Assembly (NCBI GenBank): GCA_022266195.1
Contig: WHVY01000001.1
Location: 10,044,001-10,108,000 of the forward strand
DNA length: 64,000 nucleotides
Direction: 5' to 3'
DNA from: Tetranychus cinnabarinus
Lineage: Eukaryota; Arthropoda; Arachnida; Trombidiformes; Tetranychidae
Part shown: positions 52,701-64,000 of the stretch, one piece after another
Layout: each line of letters starts with the position of its first letter
How positions within the stretch are numbered: position 1 is the stretch's first letter
Made by a program: the position numbers and the translations under genes
Notes under the pieces: model-generated
The model's database searches: none
Seen by the model: the letters and a program-made list of their open reading frames with translations, nothing else
Told to the model about the DNA's origin: nothing

Positions 52701-55700
52701 TTGGGTTTTGCCTGACGACAAGTAAAGCCTTGATATCAAAAGCAAAACCGTCAAGTTTGGAGTGTTCAAGTTGAACGTAAATACACAGTTTAACTGATGA
52801 TTAGCGTTAAAACAAGAAAGGTAACAAGAAACAAAACAAAATATAATAAAGGATAAAATGATTTTGACAAGCTCATCAAGCAATACAGATTGTTTTTCCT
52901 GTCAACAATTACTTAACCCGGTTATACTTGCTCTTTATGATAACCTCAATTTTTCCCCAGACATTTTTCACTCCCAATTAAGCACAATATTTTCATGTAT
53001 TTTCATCCATTTTGTCTTCTTTCATTTCTTCTCATTATGCTAATACAGTTTAAATTTTGTCATCTCTTCAATTGCATTCCAATTTACTAATTTAAATTAA
53101 TCTGAGAGCAAATTTTGACCTTTTTTGCCTTCTCTTTGTTTTCTGGTTAACTGTATGATTGAGTTGGGAAAGGTTTGGTAAGGGAATGGGAAAAATTTTC
53201 TTACCTTGAATCACTTCTTTGAAGACGAATGTGTTCAAAGACAAGTTTAACTCTTTCGTTTGGTTGACCAACAAATGTATACGAACAACGAACTCCTTTC
53301 GGGTAAGTCGATGGATATTGAGGCGAATAGAAGCGACCTCGAGTTATCCTTTCATAGGTTGAGCTAACATTGAGAGTTCCATTTGGTTCGCTTGAATTGA
53401 TTGTTTGTAAACTTTCAAAAATATAATTACAATTTGTGTTTTCCTCTAAACGTCCATCAGTCAGGAACAATTCTGTCCAGAAAAGATCGAAGCAAAATTT
53501 GCTTTTTAGTCAATTGTATTACAATTTACAATAAAAGTTAATGGGAAAGATATCATCAAAATAAAATGCTAATCTTAAGAAACTGTTCAACTCCAAATTA
53601 AACATTTCCAAGCATTTGGTCAAAGTAAATCAAAGCTGAATCAATCGACTTAATGCACTTTAAGCTTTGAATATGAAAAGCGAACAAAATTACTGAACAT
53701 TTTTAATTGAAACCGATTTCTGGTTGCAAAGGTTTGTTAATCTGGTTCATTTGGGTTGAAATTGATTTTTGAAAAAATGGAATTTTTTTACTCAATTGAA
53801 GAGGAAAAACACTTTTTGTATTACAACTGATTCCTCTTGATTAATACACATTCAGAAAACTGATCAACATAAAAGTGAAATATTTTTTACTCCTTAATAT
53901 TTTATCCATTCACTGTTAGATATCATTTCATGTTCACTTAAATCTTTCAATATTTCATCAGATTTTTCAACTCAACAGCTTAATATAATCATTGTTTAAC
54001 CCTTGAAAGCATTTGAAAATTTCTGAAACTCAAAAGATTGATATTATCACCAGAAATGCTTCAATGTGCACTTTTTGCCTTGAAAACTTCACTCAAAATT
54101 GACAACATTTTTATTCAGCTAATTTTGCATAATTTTTTTCTCTTTATTCCTCAACATTATCCCGATCAGAATTATTGATATAAATAAATTTCTCATTTCA
54201 AGAGGAACATTTTTTGTTGAAAAGACGAAAAGTGTTTTAAATTTCAAAATTTACAGTTTTCTGGTTCACTTTAGGTTGAATGTTTGTTTTCAACCAAAGA
54301 GATGCAAAAATTATCACAACTCACTTGAAAAGCTATTGAAAATTTGGGTAAAAAATGAAGGCAAAAAAAAGGTTGAAGCTCATCATGGAAAATTTTTCCT
54401 CTAAATTATCATGATAATTGCAAAATCGTAAAATTTTGTTCAATTCAATTTCCAAAAGATGAATAAGCAAAAGATCATTTAACATTCAATGAGCTGAAGG
54501 AAAAACATTTTTTGTTTTACATCAAAACCCAAAAAACCCAAAAATTGGAAACAATTGGAAAGAGAAGAAAAGAGGAAAAATTTCAACCTGCGTGTTTATA
54601 AACTCATCATTATCATGATAACTGATGATGGTAATGATGAATAAAGTGGATTAATCAATGTTCAATTGGCTAAAAGAGGAAAAGACGTTAAAGCTTCTCG
54701 AAAATTGTAAACTTGAAAAGTGAATATTAAATGATTTTTGTTTCTCTTGCTTGGCACAATCAATCAAATATGATAATACAATTTCAGTCCATTTTTCAAG
54801 TCTCCATGAATCTCATTGTATTCATCTTGATTCCCTTTGATAAGCTGTTCTCGATTAATTGACATTCACAAGTTGATAAATGTTTACCCAAAAACTGATT
54901 ACATTATTATCGTTATTATTTGGGTTTCTCACGATAAACAAACCCAAATCAAGATGCAGTTTTTACCTTAAGGTTATGTTTCTATTAGCATTCACTCATT
55001 GTTATGTTGAACCATTTTTTCTCAGCTTTTCTGTCTACTCAGGTACTTCTGGTAATCATGGAGTGAATTGAAATTGTAACCAGAATGGAACAAGTATTTC
55101 AATGTTGATAGATAAATTTTCTTTGTTACATTTTCTTTTCGATTTTTGCTATTTCTTTTGCTGTATTTTCTTGATTTGGTTTTGTATTTGTTTGGTGAAT
55201 AAAATTGATCCTGATGGATTTGGAGAATTGAAAATTCAAGTCTCAAACGGTGCTTTTGGTGAACATAAAATTATCAGAATGTCAGGTTAAAAAGAATAGA
55301 AAAGTCATTTTCATTCTGTTTTATTGTTACATTCAAGTTTCCCTTTTACCTCATTTAATATATTTTTTACTTTTCCTCTTTACTGTTATCATTTTTCAAT
55401 CATGATTTATCCAAAAATGAAAAATGCTTCATGATGATTATCATTGTATCACTTTAATCACACAGAGAACAGAATCTCCAAGTTTCATTGGATTTACCAG
55501 AAAAGCTGAAGAGGTTAAGAAAGTTACATTAACAATGAATATTGAAGGTAAAATCTGGTCAACTCTTGCCAAATGTTTTAGGTTCAAAATTGGAAAATTT
55601 GAAGACCTTAAAGACTCTAATGTTTGTGATTGATTGAGAAACCATTGTAGGATTAACACTGAAATCATTGAAAGTTGAAGACGTTTTCACCCAACTGATA

Positions 55701-58700
55701 GTTTCTTACGTATAATGAACATGTTAACTATGAACATGAGTTACAAATGAACAGTCAACTGGACTCAAACAAACCAAGTGAATAAACTTGACTCAGTGAA
55801 CTGGTCAACAATCAATCCAATAATTAACAAACCAGAAACAATAAATGTATCTTGAAGAAATGGAGAAATGAGAAAGATTGACAAAAAAAACAGACAAAAA
55901 ACTGAACCTTTCAATATCTAGAAATGATTAATTGGCTAAATTAAGATTTTGATAATTTGCTTATTGTTTGGTTAAATGCATTTATAGATGTTATTTATTG
56001 GAGATTTATTGTATCAATTAGGATTGGATATGGAAAAATATTTTTGGGTTAAAGTTGGAGGAAAAGGGGAAAAGTGTTTGGTGAATGCTTTTGTCAGGAA
56101 ATGTTTAGACTTACTTTTATCGAGAAAACGATAAGTTCCTCTGAATCCAGTGTTATTACCATTCCTCCAATCGGAATGAAATTCAAACATAAGGCAAGAA
56201 TCAGATGAATAATGGGTTTGTTCAATGTCAGCTATTTTACCGCATATAACTTGATTCCAAGGAGTTTTCTCGTTGATAGCGTATTCGTTAAGGTGAAGGT
56301 AAAGTTTAACAAAATCACCATAAACACATCTAATGAAGATAATCATGAAAAGAGAGAGAAGAAGACATTTCAGGTTAAAAAGAAAAGAAAAAAAGAGAAA
56401 ATATCAATTTTCCATTTCTCATGAGTTGTTCACTCCCAGCCATTTTAAATGTTGTAATATGATAAAAGATGAAATTGGATAAAATGTTGAAGGGATTTAG
56501 AGTTTATCTGTTCATCTTGATTGTTCAAAGTGATTCTCATAATCATCAAAGCTAATTCTTGTTTACATTATCGACTGGACACGAAAAATGAGTTACAATG
56601 TGAAGACGAAAAAAGTAGCGAAAAACAAAAGATTTTTTTGCTTCTTCTTCTTTTTTCTTCTTCTGACAGGGAGAGGAAAGCAAATAGAAACTCTGATGAT
56701 GTTGTCAATGATGATAATGGTTAGGATGACTTGGATGATGATGGGTTGGGACAAGAAAGAAAATTGGTTTGTTCAGGAGGAACATCGATGCTGAAATAGA
56801 TTCGTTCATCCATAAAAATGCAAGTTAAGGTCAATCATTTCTTTGTTTTTTCCCATTTTTTGCAAACTCTTTCCTCTACCTTTTCCCTTTAATCATGATT
56901 GATGATCATTTGTATCGTTAATTGACCAATTTAACCCAATTTCACGGAAAAACAATTGTTTAAATGTTGACCAGAAATTGAAAAATATTGAAGTTTACAT
57001 CTTATTTCGTGTCTTTAACCTGTTTCATCTTGAAAGGTGAAACTTGATCAATTTTTTCTGCTTATTTTGATCTTCTTACATTTTCATTTTTCTTATTTTT
57101 CTACTTGTTTCATCTTTCCTTGCTTCTTCATGAATTGAAGTTGATATCATGTTTGGAATGATGAAAGATTAGAAAGATTCAAGATTAATCAGGAAGAGAT
57201 GAAGGAAAGAGGAAAATGCTTTGAAATTGATTAAAGTGCATTTCAAAGGATGAATCTGAAAATTAAGTGTTGATGAGAAGATGAGTTTTTTTCTTGGTTA
57301 CAATGAAATTGAAAAAAAAGACTTTATTCAGCTAAAAATGTTGTTAAATAATAGTTTCTGTTTTCGCCAGCTTAACTTGTCAATACAAGATGAGCCAAGT
57401 TGAACTGGGTTAACCTTGCAACCATTTTTGGATCAATCTTTTGGGTTAAATTGATTTCTGGTTTGCTTCATCTTTCCCATTCATCTACTCATTATCATTT
57501 TTATCCTCTTCATCATCCTCATTATAACTCTACTTTGTATGCTTAAATCATGAGATTATATTACTCGATCATTCCCTGAACATTCATGAGCCATTCATTC
57601 ATTCATTCATTTTCATTGAAATAATGACCCATCAGTAAAGTGAATAAAATTGTGACGATGATTTGCTTGTGAAAGACAATTGAAACTAATTCATCTTTTT
57701 CTTTCCTTCATTTTTGTCATTTCATTTCTCACATCATTAATCAATTAATCATCGCTTGAACAGGTTAATTATTGCTATTAATTGAATAAACTTCGATACT
57801 TTGGAAAAGAAAAGAGAAGATGAAATGATTAATAAAGGAATCCAAGAAACTGAGAAATTTACATGTTCTCGATGCTTCAACTTGCAGATTGCTAGTCAAA
57901 TTGTTGATCACAATTTCATGAAAAGACTTTCAAAATGTTGAAGGAATATTTTTGTAATTAAATGAGGAATGTCTTTTTTCCCTTAAATTCAAAGTACCAT
58001 GAGAACCAGATTGGAAAAGACTTGAATTTGAAAGCAGAATTACTTTTTATGATGGAAACTACTTGCTCTAAGACATTGAAATGTATCTGTTTTCAGTTGT
58101 TACAGTGTTCGGGTTTAGACCAAAAACCAATTTCCAGATCAATATGTATTTTATAAGCTTTTTCAGGCTAAAGATATGCTTTCTATTAATAACGAAAGCA
58201 TATAAAGCAATGTATTCTTGGAAATATTATGAGTTTTCTCAACATAAACACATCATCCATCATGATCCTATTTTTTCTTGTTTTGGTTAACAATTTTTCA
58301 TCTCCATTCAACATGGGATCGAAGGTTACTTGTTTGTAAATTTTCATTACAATAACTTATTATATTAATGTTGTATTTACCTAATTAAAGGGAAACAATT
58401 TATCAATAACCATTTGAGTTACCTCTTAACACATTCACTGAAACACACATGAAACATTCACATTGAAATGGAAAAGGGAAACATTTGGAAGATTCAAAAT
58501 TTAAAGCTTTTGGGTTCATTACTGAAAATCACGCTTTCTTATCAAGACACCGGTTTCCAACCAGATATCGTGAAACCCATTTATATTACAAATTATGATT
58601 ATTGACAAAATCATGAGAGTTTGGCTTTTAATTGAAAATTGTGGGTAAAAATGGGTTTTCGTGTTATACTTACGCTAAATGTGTCTTTTGAACATCAAAC

Positions 58701-58966
58701 TCATCAAATGTTACTTCAATTATTTGATCTGGACGAGCTACAAAATTGTACAAAAGGCAGTTTATGTTTTCCTCGTAAGGTATTGGCCAGTTGGGCGAGG
58801 TAAAAACGCCATACTCTTTACCATAAGTGTCCTGAAAGGTAATACACTTACAGTCAGCACCAAGAGTTGATATGGGATGAACCAGTAAACAAGAGATGAT
58901 AATGTAAACACAAAATAACCAAGAATAACATTGGATCATGGAAATATTTAGCAATGTTAAATACAT
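31748..58966 (-). CDS. Suppressor of lurcher (SOL-1)-like four-CUB protein, 3' end unresolved
   Basis: Ten exons: 58966-58674, 56329-56115, 53472-53205, 47483-47254, 47106-47047, 34652-34466, 34076-33850, 32337-32299, 32194-32026, 31947-31748. All have GT-AG sites and matching phases, giving at least 629 residues. A signal peptide (Met1 or Met10; MIQCYSWLFCVYIIISCLLV) precedes four CUB domains. Each CUB is split over two exons (CUB1 FTSPNWPIPYEENINC, CUB2 YSPQYPSTYPKGVRC, CUB3 SSPNYPNPYPANIHC, CUB4 TSPNYPGQYPRDTEC). The order and spacing match arthropod proteins named suppressor of lurcher protein 1. In C. elegans SOL-1 is an auxiliary subunit of AMPA-type glutamate receptors at synapses. No transmembrane exon was firmly found past 31748. 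One weak candidate last exon (31630-31512) ends in a hydrophobic run. The 12.4-kb intron (34653-47046) carries other genes. Confidence 0.85.
35100..35400. mobile_element. hAT-type MITE, 301 bp
   Basis: Terminal inverted repeats read TAGAGATG at each end (left TAGAGATGGGCGAT, right TAGAGATGTTCCGAT when reversed). The element is flanked by a perfect 8-bp duplication AAACAGAG (35092-35099 and 35401-35408). An 8-bp duplication with a TAGAGATGGGC-like end is typical of hAT elements. The inside is packed with TCGATCGAT words and has no ORF, so it depends on a transposase elsewhere. It lies in the longest intron of the SOL-1-like gene. Confidence 0.85.
35494..35641. mobile_element. TA-flanked MITE, 148 bp
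   Basis: Terminal inverted repeats of about 33 bp start CAGCCAC and contain AAATTGAGTTGCAAACATTT in both ends. They differ at few positions. TA lies on both sides (35492-35493 and 35642-35643), the duplication left by Tc1/mariner-type transposases. It is non-coding and lies 94 bp from the hAT-type MITE. Confidence 0.8.
36056..36361 (+). pseudogene. Gustatory receptor relic, last two exons only
   Basis: Matches exons 2 and 3 of the gustatory receptor gene at 40635-42213, including acceptor TTTTACAG, donor AAG/GTAAAA and the 57-bp last exon (36305-36361) that reads VQAEVAMLLLLLIANSRR. In exon 2 (36056-36210) a 4-base insertion near the conserved HSS shifts the frame and brings in stops. The large first exon is absent. 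It is a truncated tandem copy about 5.7 kb from the intact gene. Confidence 0.8.
36362..40634. other. Intron sequence, no gene seen
   Basis: Inside the large SOL-1-like intron. Short ORFs (for example 39134-39376, 39868-40065) are low-complexity and resemble no family. A GAT-type microsatellite lies near 39097-39114. Confidence 0.5.
40635..42213 (+). CDS. Gustatory receptor-like seven-transmembrane protein, nested
   Basis: Three exons, 40635-41627, 41778-41930 and 42157-42213, in phase 0 throughout, give 400 residues, the usual size of arthropod gustatory receptors. Hydrophobic segments start near LSYLFYLIAWPCIISGTAQ, STGFWLLITCFLWSIIASVI, FVLYAVACAAFSFYIPILI, NFIFLLGFYLYYC, FMGTFLAETLLLYLTF and AILCCCIFLGLLTIF, and the last exon has AEVAMLLLLLI. 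Such receptors are ligand-gated channels in taste cells with intracellular N-termini. The first donor (AAG/GTTATT) is weak. Without it, exon 1 reads on to a TAG at 41711 and makes a 358-residue protein lacking the last membrane segment. The same exon 2-3 layout in the relic at 36056-36361 supports the splice model. It lies in an intron of the opposite-strand SOL-1-like gene. The ligand is unknown. Confidence 0.8.
42214..47046. other. Intron sequence, no gene seen
   Basis: The remainder of the large intron. The longest ORF (44073-44480, plus) is Ser/Phe-rich low-complexity with no domain or splice context, and I do not call it. Confidence 0.5.
47484..53204. other. 5.7-kb intron of the SOL-1-like gene
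   Basis: Contains the mariner-type HTH ORF (50929-51339). Otherwise AT-rich with no supported gene. Confidence 0.55.
50929..51339 (+). CDS. Mariner/Tc1-type DNA-binding (HTH) domain ORF, no catalytic part
   Basis: 136 residues holding two helix-turn-helix-like parts as in Tc1/mariner transposase N-termini. The first is RVLVKYMFLQNYSCGLIRHN to STIGLLARRFKAG. The second is WSTRTLSESLGLPKSCVARI with LREDL after it. A basic, Gly-rich linker (DKRGGSQRDPG) lies between. The sequence stops cleanly at QSKDK about where the DDE domain would start (compare the W.P..L joint of mariner proteins). No DDE part, frameshifted remnant or inverted repeat was found downstream. It is either a 3'-truncated element or a DNA-binding domain kept alone. 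It lies in a SOL-1-like intron on the opposite strand. Confidence 0.65.
   Translation: MFNQEEFKKSFTNEEQRVLVKYMFLQNYSCGLIRHNLVKSLGKKAISKSTIGLLARRFKAGDYSINDKRGGSQRDPGLNKRRVRMVREKLGERQDWSTRTLSESLGLPKSCVARILREDLCMHKVLGQWIPQSKDK
53473..56114. other. 2.6-kb intron of the SOL-1-like gene
   Basis: No gene or clear repeat seen. Confidence 0.5.
56330..58673. other. 2.3-kb intron of the SOL-1-like gene
   Basis: No gene seen. A short ATTC repeat lies near 57594-57611. Confidence 0.5.
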
Positions 58967-61900
58967 TGAAAAAGATTTGTTATTTTTCCTGGTTTTCTTG
59001 GTTCAAACCTAAATGTGAAACAACATTTTCTACTATTATTTAAACTTCTATTTAACTCTTTTTCTTCTTCTTTTCCTGCCAATGATAATACACAATGGAA
59101 ACCATGATTTTGAAAGATTCCAAGATGAGTACACAAACACACAGCTGTACAAGAGGGTTGAAGAAACACCAACAATCTAATGAAATATTATCCAATATAA
59201 AAAGACACCAAAATGGGTTAACATTGATTCACTGGTCACCAAACAATGTGAAAGTTGACAGGTTTAACCATTTAATTTGTTGATCACAATTGAATAGAAA
59301 GGGATTGCTTTGGATAAAGTGAATTGAATTAATCCAAGAAGGAAAGGCAAACATGGATAAAGTGATGAAGCCAACGGTGAGACTTGTTTAGGTTGAAAAA
59401 AGGATGACAAACCTCGTGATAATCATATTCAATTGATTTTTTCTTGTCATTGGTAAAAATGAAAAGGTTTTACTTTGATAGACTGTTTAAGTTAATTAAA
59501 CATTAACCATGATTAAACATAACCATTATCCTAAACAATTGAACTGCACATTTAAATAATTATAACTAATTGAACGTTGATGTAATAATTTTTCATGTTT
59601 CTTTGGCGTTTACCAGTCAACTTGTTATCCTCAGACTTGGTAGGATTTGAACAACAACATTGGGTGCGAGTGCGCATTTATCAAGTAAAATAACAACCAA
59701 AATACCAATACATTGAATGTTCATGCAATTCAAAGTGTCTCCAAAGTCAGGGAAGAGAGGGAAAGCAAGATGATCAAGATGATGATGGAAGTAATGATGA
59801 AAGTGATGTTGAGGCAGCAAAAACAGTACAAAAGAGAAATAATAAGAATACTTTTATATAGACAGTTATATATATAATCAACTGGGAGTGCGCTTTATCA
59901 CAATTCAATTTTTTTTCAGTTTTCAGTCGCCATCTATTAAAGTGTTTTATCAGTTCCATTGGGATACAAATCGATACCAATTTTTTCGGGTTTTCTCAAA
60001 CATTTTGGCTTTTCTTTTCTTTTTTGGGTTTTCTTTGGGTTTTCTTGGCTTCTTTCACTTTGTTTGGTTACTTGTTGTCAATTAATTTACAAAATTAGTT
60101 TATGAGTGACAGCTTCTAATTTTATTGTACTTTTCAATGTTCATTTATATTAAACATGATAATGATAATTGGCTTAATTTGATTGCATGTGAACGTGACA
60201 AATTCATGTTAAATGGCTTTTGTTTGCTTCTGATGAGTTTATTTTCACTTTGCTTTTAATGTTCATCTTGTAAATCATCATTTTTTTTTGTTCATTTCTT
60301 TTCATTTCTTTCCGATTCAGATTATTTTGCCTTTTCAAATTGACTTTTATTTTCAACAGTTAACCAGATCATGCAATCCATTCAAATTGGTAAAGACTAT
60401 CATTTTGGGTTGAGTTGCCATCAATTGTAGTCATTTGAGAAAGCCAATGGTTAACATGATTTTTGGGTTTCATGTTTTCCTTTAATCTGGTTTTGTGATA
60501 AATTGACTGGATTGGTTACTGGTTTTCAAAATGTACCCAAAATTTGGTATTTTTCTTGAAATATGATCTTGGATTTGAGATGATTTGATAAGTTTGTTTT
60601 GTGTGTTCAGTCAAGATGCAACTAATGTAAAATTTTATCAAATTTGGAGCCAGAAAATTTGGTAACATTGTAAAATGGGTTTGGAAATATTTGGAAGACA
60701 AAATTCGTTGCTCATTTCATTTGAAGTCATTAAATGGCTTGTTTAGGTCTTTTTTATCATCATTATTCTCATCTCTTCTTCAGGTTTCGGGTTCAGTTGA
60801 TAACATCAAGGAAATTGTCATCAATCAGCTTAACCACATTACAAGTTTTTCAAGCTTTTTGTCTTGATAATAAATTGACTTCACATTTTGGGTTTCTGGT
60901 ACTAGCTATAGGTTTTAGGTTTACGGTCAAAATCTGCTAACCTCAAGAATCCATCTTTAAGTGGTTGAAATTTTGTGACCATTTCTGGTCATTGATTGAT
61001 CACATATTTCCATTGTTTTTGATCAGTTAATTAACCAATCGTTTAGGTAATGCATGATTATTGATGAAATTTAGTTGATTAATATAAAACGATGATTCCC
61101 AATGGTAAGGTAAAACTGTTAACTGTCAATATTGAGCTATGAAATAATGATTTTAGCTCTTCTGTCTTACTGTATTCAATCAAATGCTGTAAGGTTTATG
61201 AGATAAAATGAGACAAATTGATGATGATGAGGATAATGGTAGTGCTGATGTTGGTTATGGTGATGATGGTGAAAGATGAAAGTGATTTAGTGGAAGTGGA
61301 ACCATGTAAGTAGGATCTATGGGTCATTTACCATGCCAAATACTAGGAAAATAATGGAAAATTGTGAAAGGTTTTTACTTGTTTCTTTCAAACAATTGAT
61401 TTTGATTTTTATGTTTTCGATTCTTTATCGATATAAATCAAAGGTTAAAAGAGGAGAATAAATAATTTACAATAATTAAACTTTGATAGAAGTGTTTGAC
61501 TTTGGTTTGGCTTTTGGGTGTATGCGGTGTAATTAGATTGTAAATATTAAAGTGAAAATCTGTGAACTTTCAATTGAGTTGACAACATCAAGATTTACGA
61601 GCATCTTGATGGTACATTTCCAGGTTATTAGCTTTTCTTAGCTCAAGATGATGTGGCTTTTGTTGGCATTTTTTCTCCATTTCCATTGAAAAGCTGTCAA
61701 TGAAAATGATCCTGACTGACGAGCTAATGCTTTGCAATGCTTTGAAAATATTGAAAACATATTTGCTTTATAATAGACAAAATATGTTCTCACTTGTACA
61801 TTATCGATCTTTAAAGTTTTTCTTGTCTTCTGGTTCAGTCTCAAATGGTTCAATCACTGTCATTGTCACTAACGACTGAACACCATGATACTTGTAATGG

Positions 61901-62925
61901 CTGTGAAAGGGATTCAAGAAGGATTAATGAAGGTAAAGTAATAATCAAAGGTATACCAAGTAAACAATACATTTACTTGCATTAATAATTGAAACTGTGG
62001 TAATAAAAGGCACCTAAACATTTTAGATGAAACCCATTTTAGGCAGAAAGAAGGTAGATCAGGCCATATTGTTTTACATTTAACGTTGACATTTTGATAA
62101 ACTAGTTTCTATCAAATTAAATTGAGTTAAAAATTGAGAGAACCAGAAAAATTGTAATTTCATTGCTGTCACCATATTACTGGAATAAGAGATCCCGATC
62201 TTCTCACGAATCATACTGAATAGACGAAGTAGATCCTTGCAGATACTCTTATTGAGCATTGATTAACGGCATGACCGGCCATCTTAAGGGAAAGGGATAA
62301 GGATACAATAACAAATTACAAAAAAGAAAACAAAAAAACAAAAAAAATCAAATAAATGAGATAAACAATTAACACCAGAAACCGAAACTAGCCCCCTCTG
62401 TAGTTGACATTACGGGCTATGAGAAACAAGTTGTCTTGTTAACCGGATAAAGCGGCACATTTGAATGTATCAAGAGTCATTTATCAATAAACATATAACG
62501 CATTATCTCCATAAATAAATATTAAGAATCCTGAAATGATAGGATAACACAAATAGCATTAATTGATATAAATTGAAGGTTTAATTGTTAATGATTAACA
62601 TAATCAGTATAAAAGATTACATTTAAAACGTAAGTTTAACATTTAAGATTTGAAAACCGAGCAAAGCAGATAACGCATGTGTGCGCAGTAAAGCCTGAGC
62701 CAATCAGTGAAAAGAGCTGATTGGGTTTGAGCGTTATTAAAATAATTTTTTTGGTATTCATTGCTCACAACAGTTTCTATGTCTTTGTCTTCTAGTAAAT
62801 TTTGTTTTTTTCTAGTGTTTCTTTTATAATTAATTTGATTATATAATTGTAACCATTGATTTTTCACCACCATTATTACTGTTCTCTATTTAATCTCAAC
62901 CTTATAATTTGTGTCGCATTTTTAG
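58967..62925. other. Non-coding stretch between SOL-1-like gene and akirin
   Basis: Holds the two divergent promoters. No ORF resembles a known family. A segment at about 62195-62460 is richer in G and C than its surroundings (CCGATC, GACCGGCCATC, CTAGCCCCCTC, CCGGATAAAGCGGC words) and is unexplained. Confidence 0.5.
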
Positions 62926-63783
62926 ATGGCTTGTGGGGCCATAAAGAGATCTCTTGAATGGGATCCGTTGAATACACCCTCACAAAGTAGCACTCCAAGT
63001 GCAAGGCCGAGTAAGAAAAGATGTCTTGTCCATCACAATTATAATCCCAACGGTTTCAGCGGACCTAAGGAAGCTTCACCGTTCGCTGATTTACATGGTA
63101 AATTGTCTCCAGGTTTGTATTAATCACCTTTTCTCTGCACCTTGCCTCACTCTATTTGAGGCAAAAAACCATGTTCTCAACCCATAATATTAATATCCTG
63201 CTTATTCTTACATTCTGTTTTTTTCTCTTTTATTTATTTTTTCTCTTGCTTTCCAGAAACCATCGCTTCTAATATTAAGGATGAGATGAAACGATTACAA
63301 AATAGGAAACAATTATATTACTCGAACAGTGGAAATCAACTTATGAGTTCACCCAATTCAGAGAGTAATTCAAATGAGTGAGTAGATTGCTATCCATGCA
63401 CTCTTTTAGCTTAATATTCCATTTCTTATTGTGTTTTTTTCTCTTTCTTAGAAATGAAGCCTCAACATCATCTGAAGGTCAAAGTTTCCTTGGACTACGT
63501 TCACCATCTCGCCGTGATCAACCTTTATTTACTTTTAGACAAGTAACAATTATCTGTGAAAGGCTCCTTAAAGAAAGGGAAACATCGATTAGAGAAGAAT
63601 ATGATCGCGTCCTAAGCAGCAAGTTAGCAGGTACTATCTTTTAAATTCCACTTGTGGGTTTGATTCTAATCACTGTTTTATATTTTCTTTCCGACAGAGC
63701 AATATGATACATTTGTAAAATTTACATACGATCAGATACAAAAAAGATTTGAAAACGGGACAACACCAAGTTACGTTAATTGA
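62926..63783 (+). CDS. akirin: Akirin (nuclear cofactor)
   Basis: Four exons, 62926-63112, 63257-63377, 63452-63630 and 63698-63783, phases 1, 0 (GA/A), 1, give 190 residues. Akirins are small nuclear proteins that link transcription factors such as NF-kappaB/Relish or Twist to chromatin remodelling complexes. The tick homolog is subolesin. Seen: the conserved start MACGAIKRSLEWDPL, a nuclear localisation signal RPSKKRCL, a Ser/Asn-rich middle, and the diagnostic C-terminal block QPLFTFRQVTIICERLLKER, EEYD, EQYDTFVKFTYDQI, ending PSYVN. Most animal akirins end SYVS, so the last residue differs. All introns are 67-144 bp and GT-AG. Confidence 0.95.
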
Positions 63784-63848
63784 TCTTAACCATGAGCTAA
63801 TCATGGTCAATCGGATGACAATTTACACTAAATGTGAATATACATTGT

Positions 63849-63854
63849 AATAAA
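63849..63854 (+). terminator. Polyadenylation signal of akirin
   Basis: AATAAA 66 bp after the akirin stop codon. Confidence 0.6.
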
Positions 63855-64000
63855 GTTTCCATTTTTTTTGAATGATAATTGATGTTTACATAAATTAATG
63901 GGATCAATTTAAGTTGAAAATTCATGTTAACTTGACAATTTTTTAAGGTAGCTTAAAGAGTTACAATTACATCGGATAATAAGGCACAATTTGAAAATCC

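Overview
The window looks like chromosomal DNA of an AT-rich, gene-compact arthropod, most likely an acariform mite of the Tetranychus (spider mite) type. This is inferred from split eukaryotic genes with GT-AG introns of about 60-150 bp, a tandem family of apolipoprotein D-like lipocalins, a chelicerate-style gustatory receptor, and orthologs of conserved animal genes (GABA transaminase, WDR20, akirin, a SOL-1-type CUB protein). No bacterial features were seen.

Layout. 1-2.1 kb: no gene seen. 2.1-17.3 kb: an accessory region on the minus strand with five intact four-exon lipocalin genes (6335-7179, 7721-8511, 11112-12117, 13385-14156, 14855-15691). They are mixed with at least five lipocalin relics, one of them inverted, and with their duplicated flanks. 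An apparently complete pogo/Tigger-like DNA transposon (3762-5898) sits in one duplicated flank. A lone globin terminal exon (9113-9337, plus strand) lies between lipocalins 2 and 3. 18.2-20.3 kb: an intronless minus-strand gene for an ORP1-like ankyrin-PH-FFAT protein with no sterol-binding domain. 21.6-26.5 kb: two plus-strand genes, mitochondrial GABA transaminase and WDR20. WDR20 meets a small minus-strand coiled-coil gene tail to tail, and their coding ends overlap by 15 bp. 26.9-31.7 kb: repeat-rich non-coding DNA with a dead Tc1/mariner-type transposase and a large foldback structure between direct repeats.

31.7-59.0 kb: one minus-strand gene with four CUB domains (SOL-1, suppressor of lurcher type). 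Ten coding exons are resolved; introns reach 12.4 kb. The longest intron holds a complete plus-strand gustatory receptor gene (40635-42213), a truncated relic of a second one (36056-36361) and two MITEs with intact target-site duplications. Another intron holds a short mariner-type HTH ORF (50929-51339). 59.0-62.9 kb: no gene seen. 62.9-63.8 kb: akirin (plus strand, four exons).

The conserved genes are unrelated housekeeping or neuronal functions and do not form a pathway. The lipocalin block and the receptor copies show recent local duplication, the usual pattern for arthropod genes in ligand binding, detoxification and taste. All exon boundaries were read by eye from splice signals and phase and were checked only for frame consistency.
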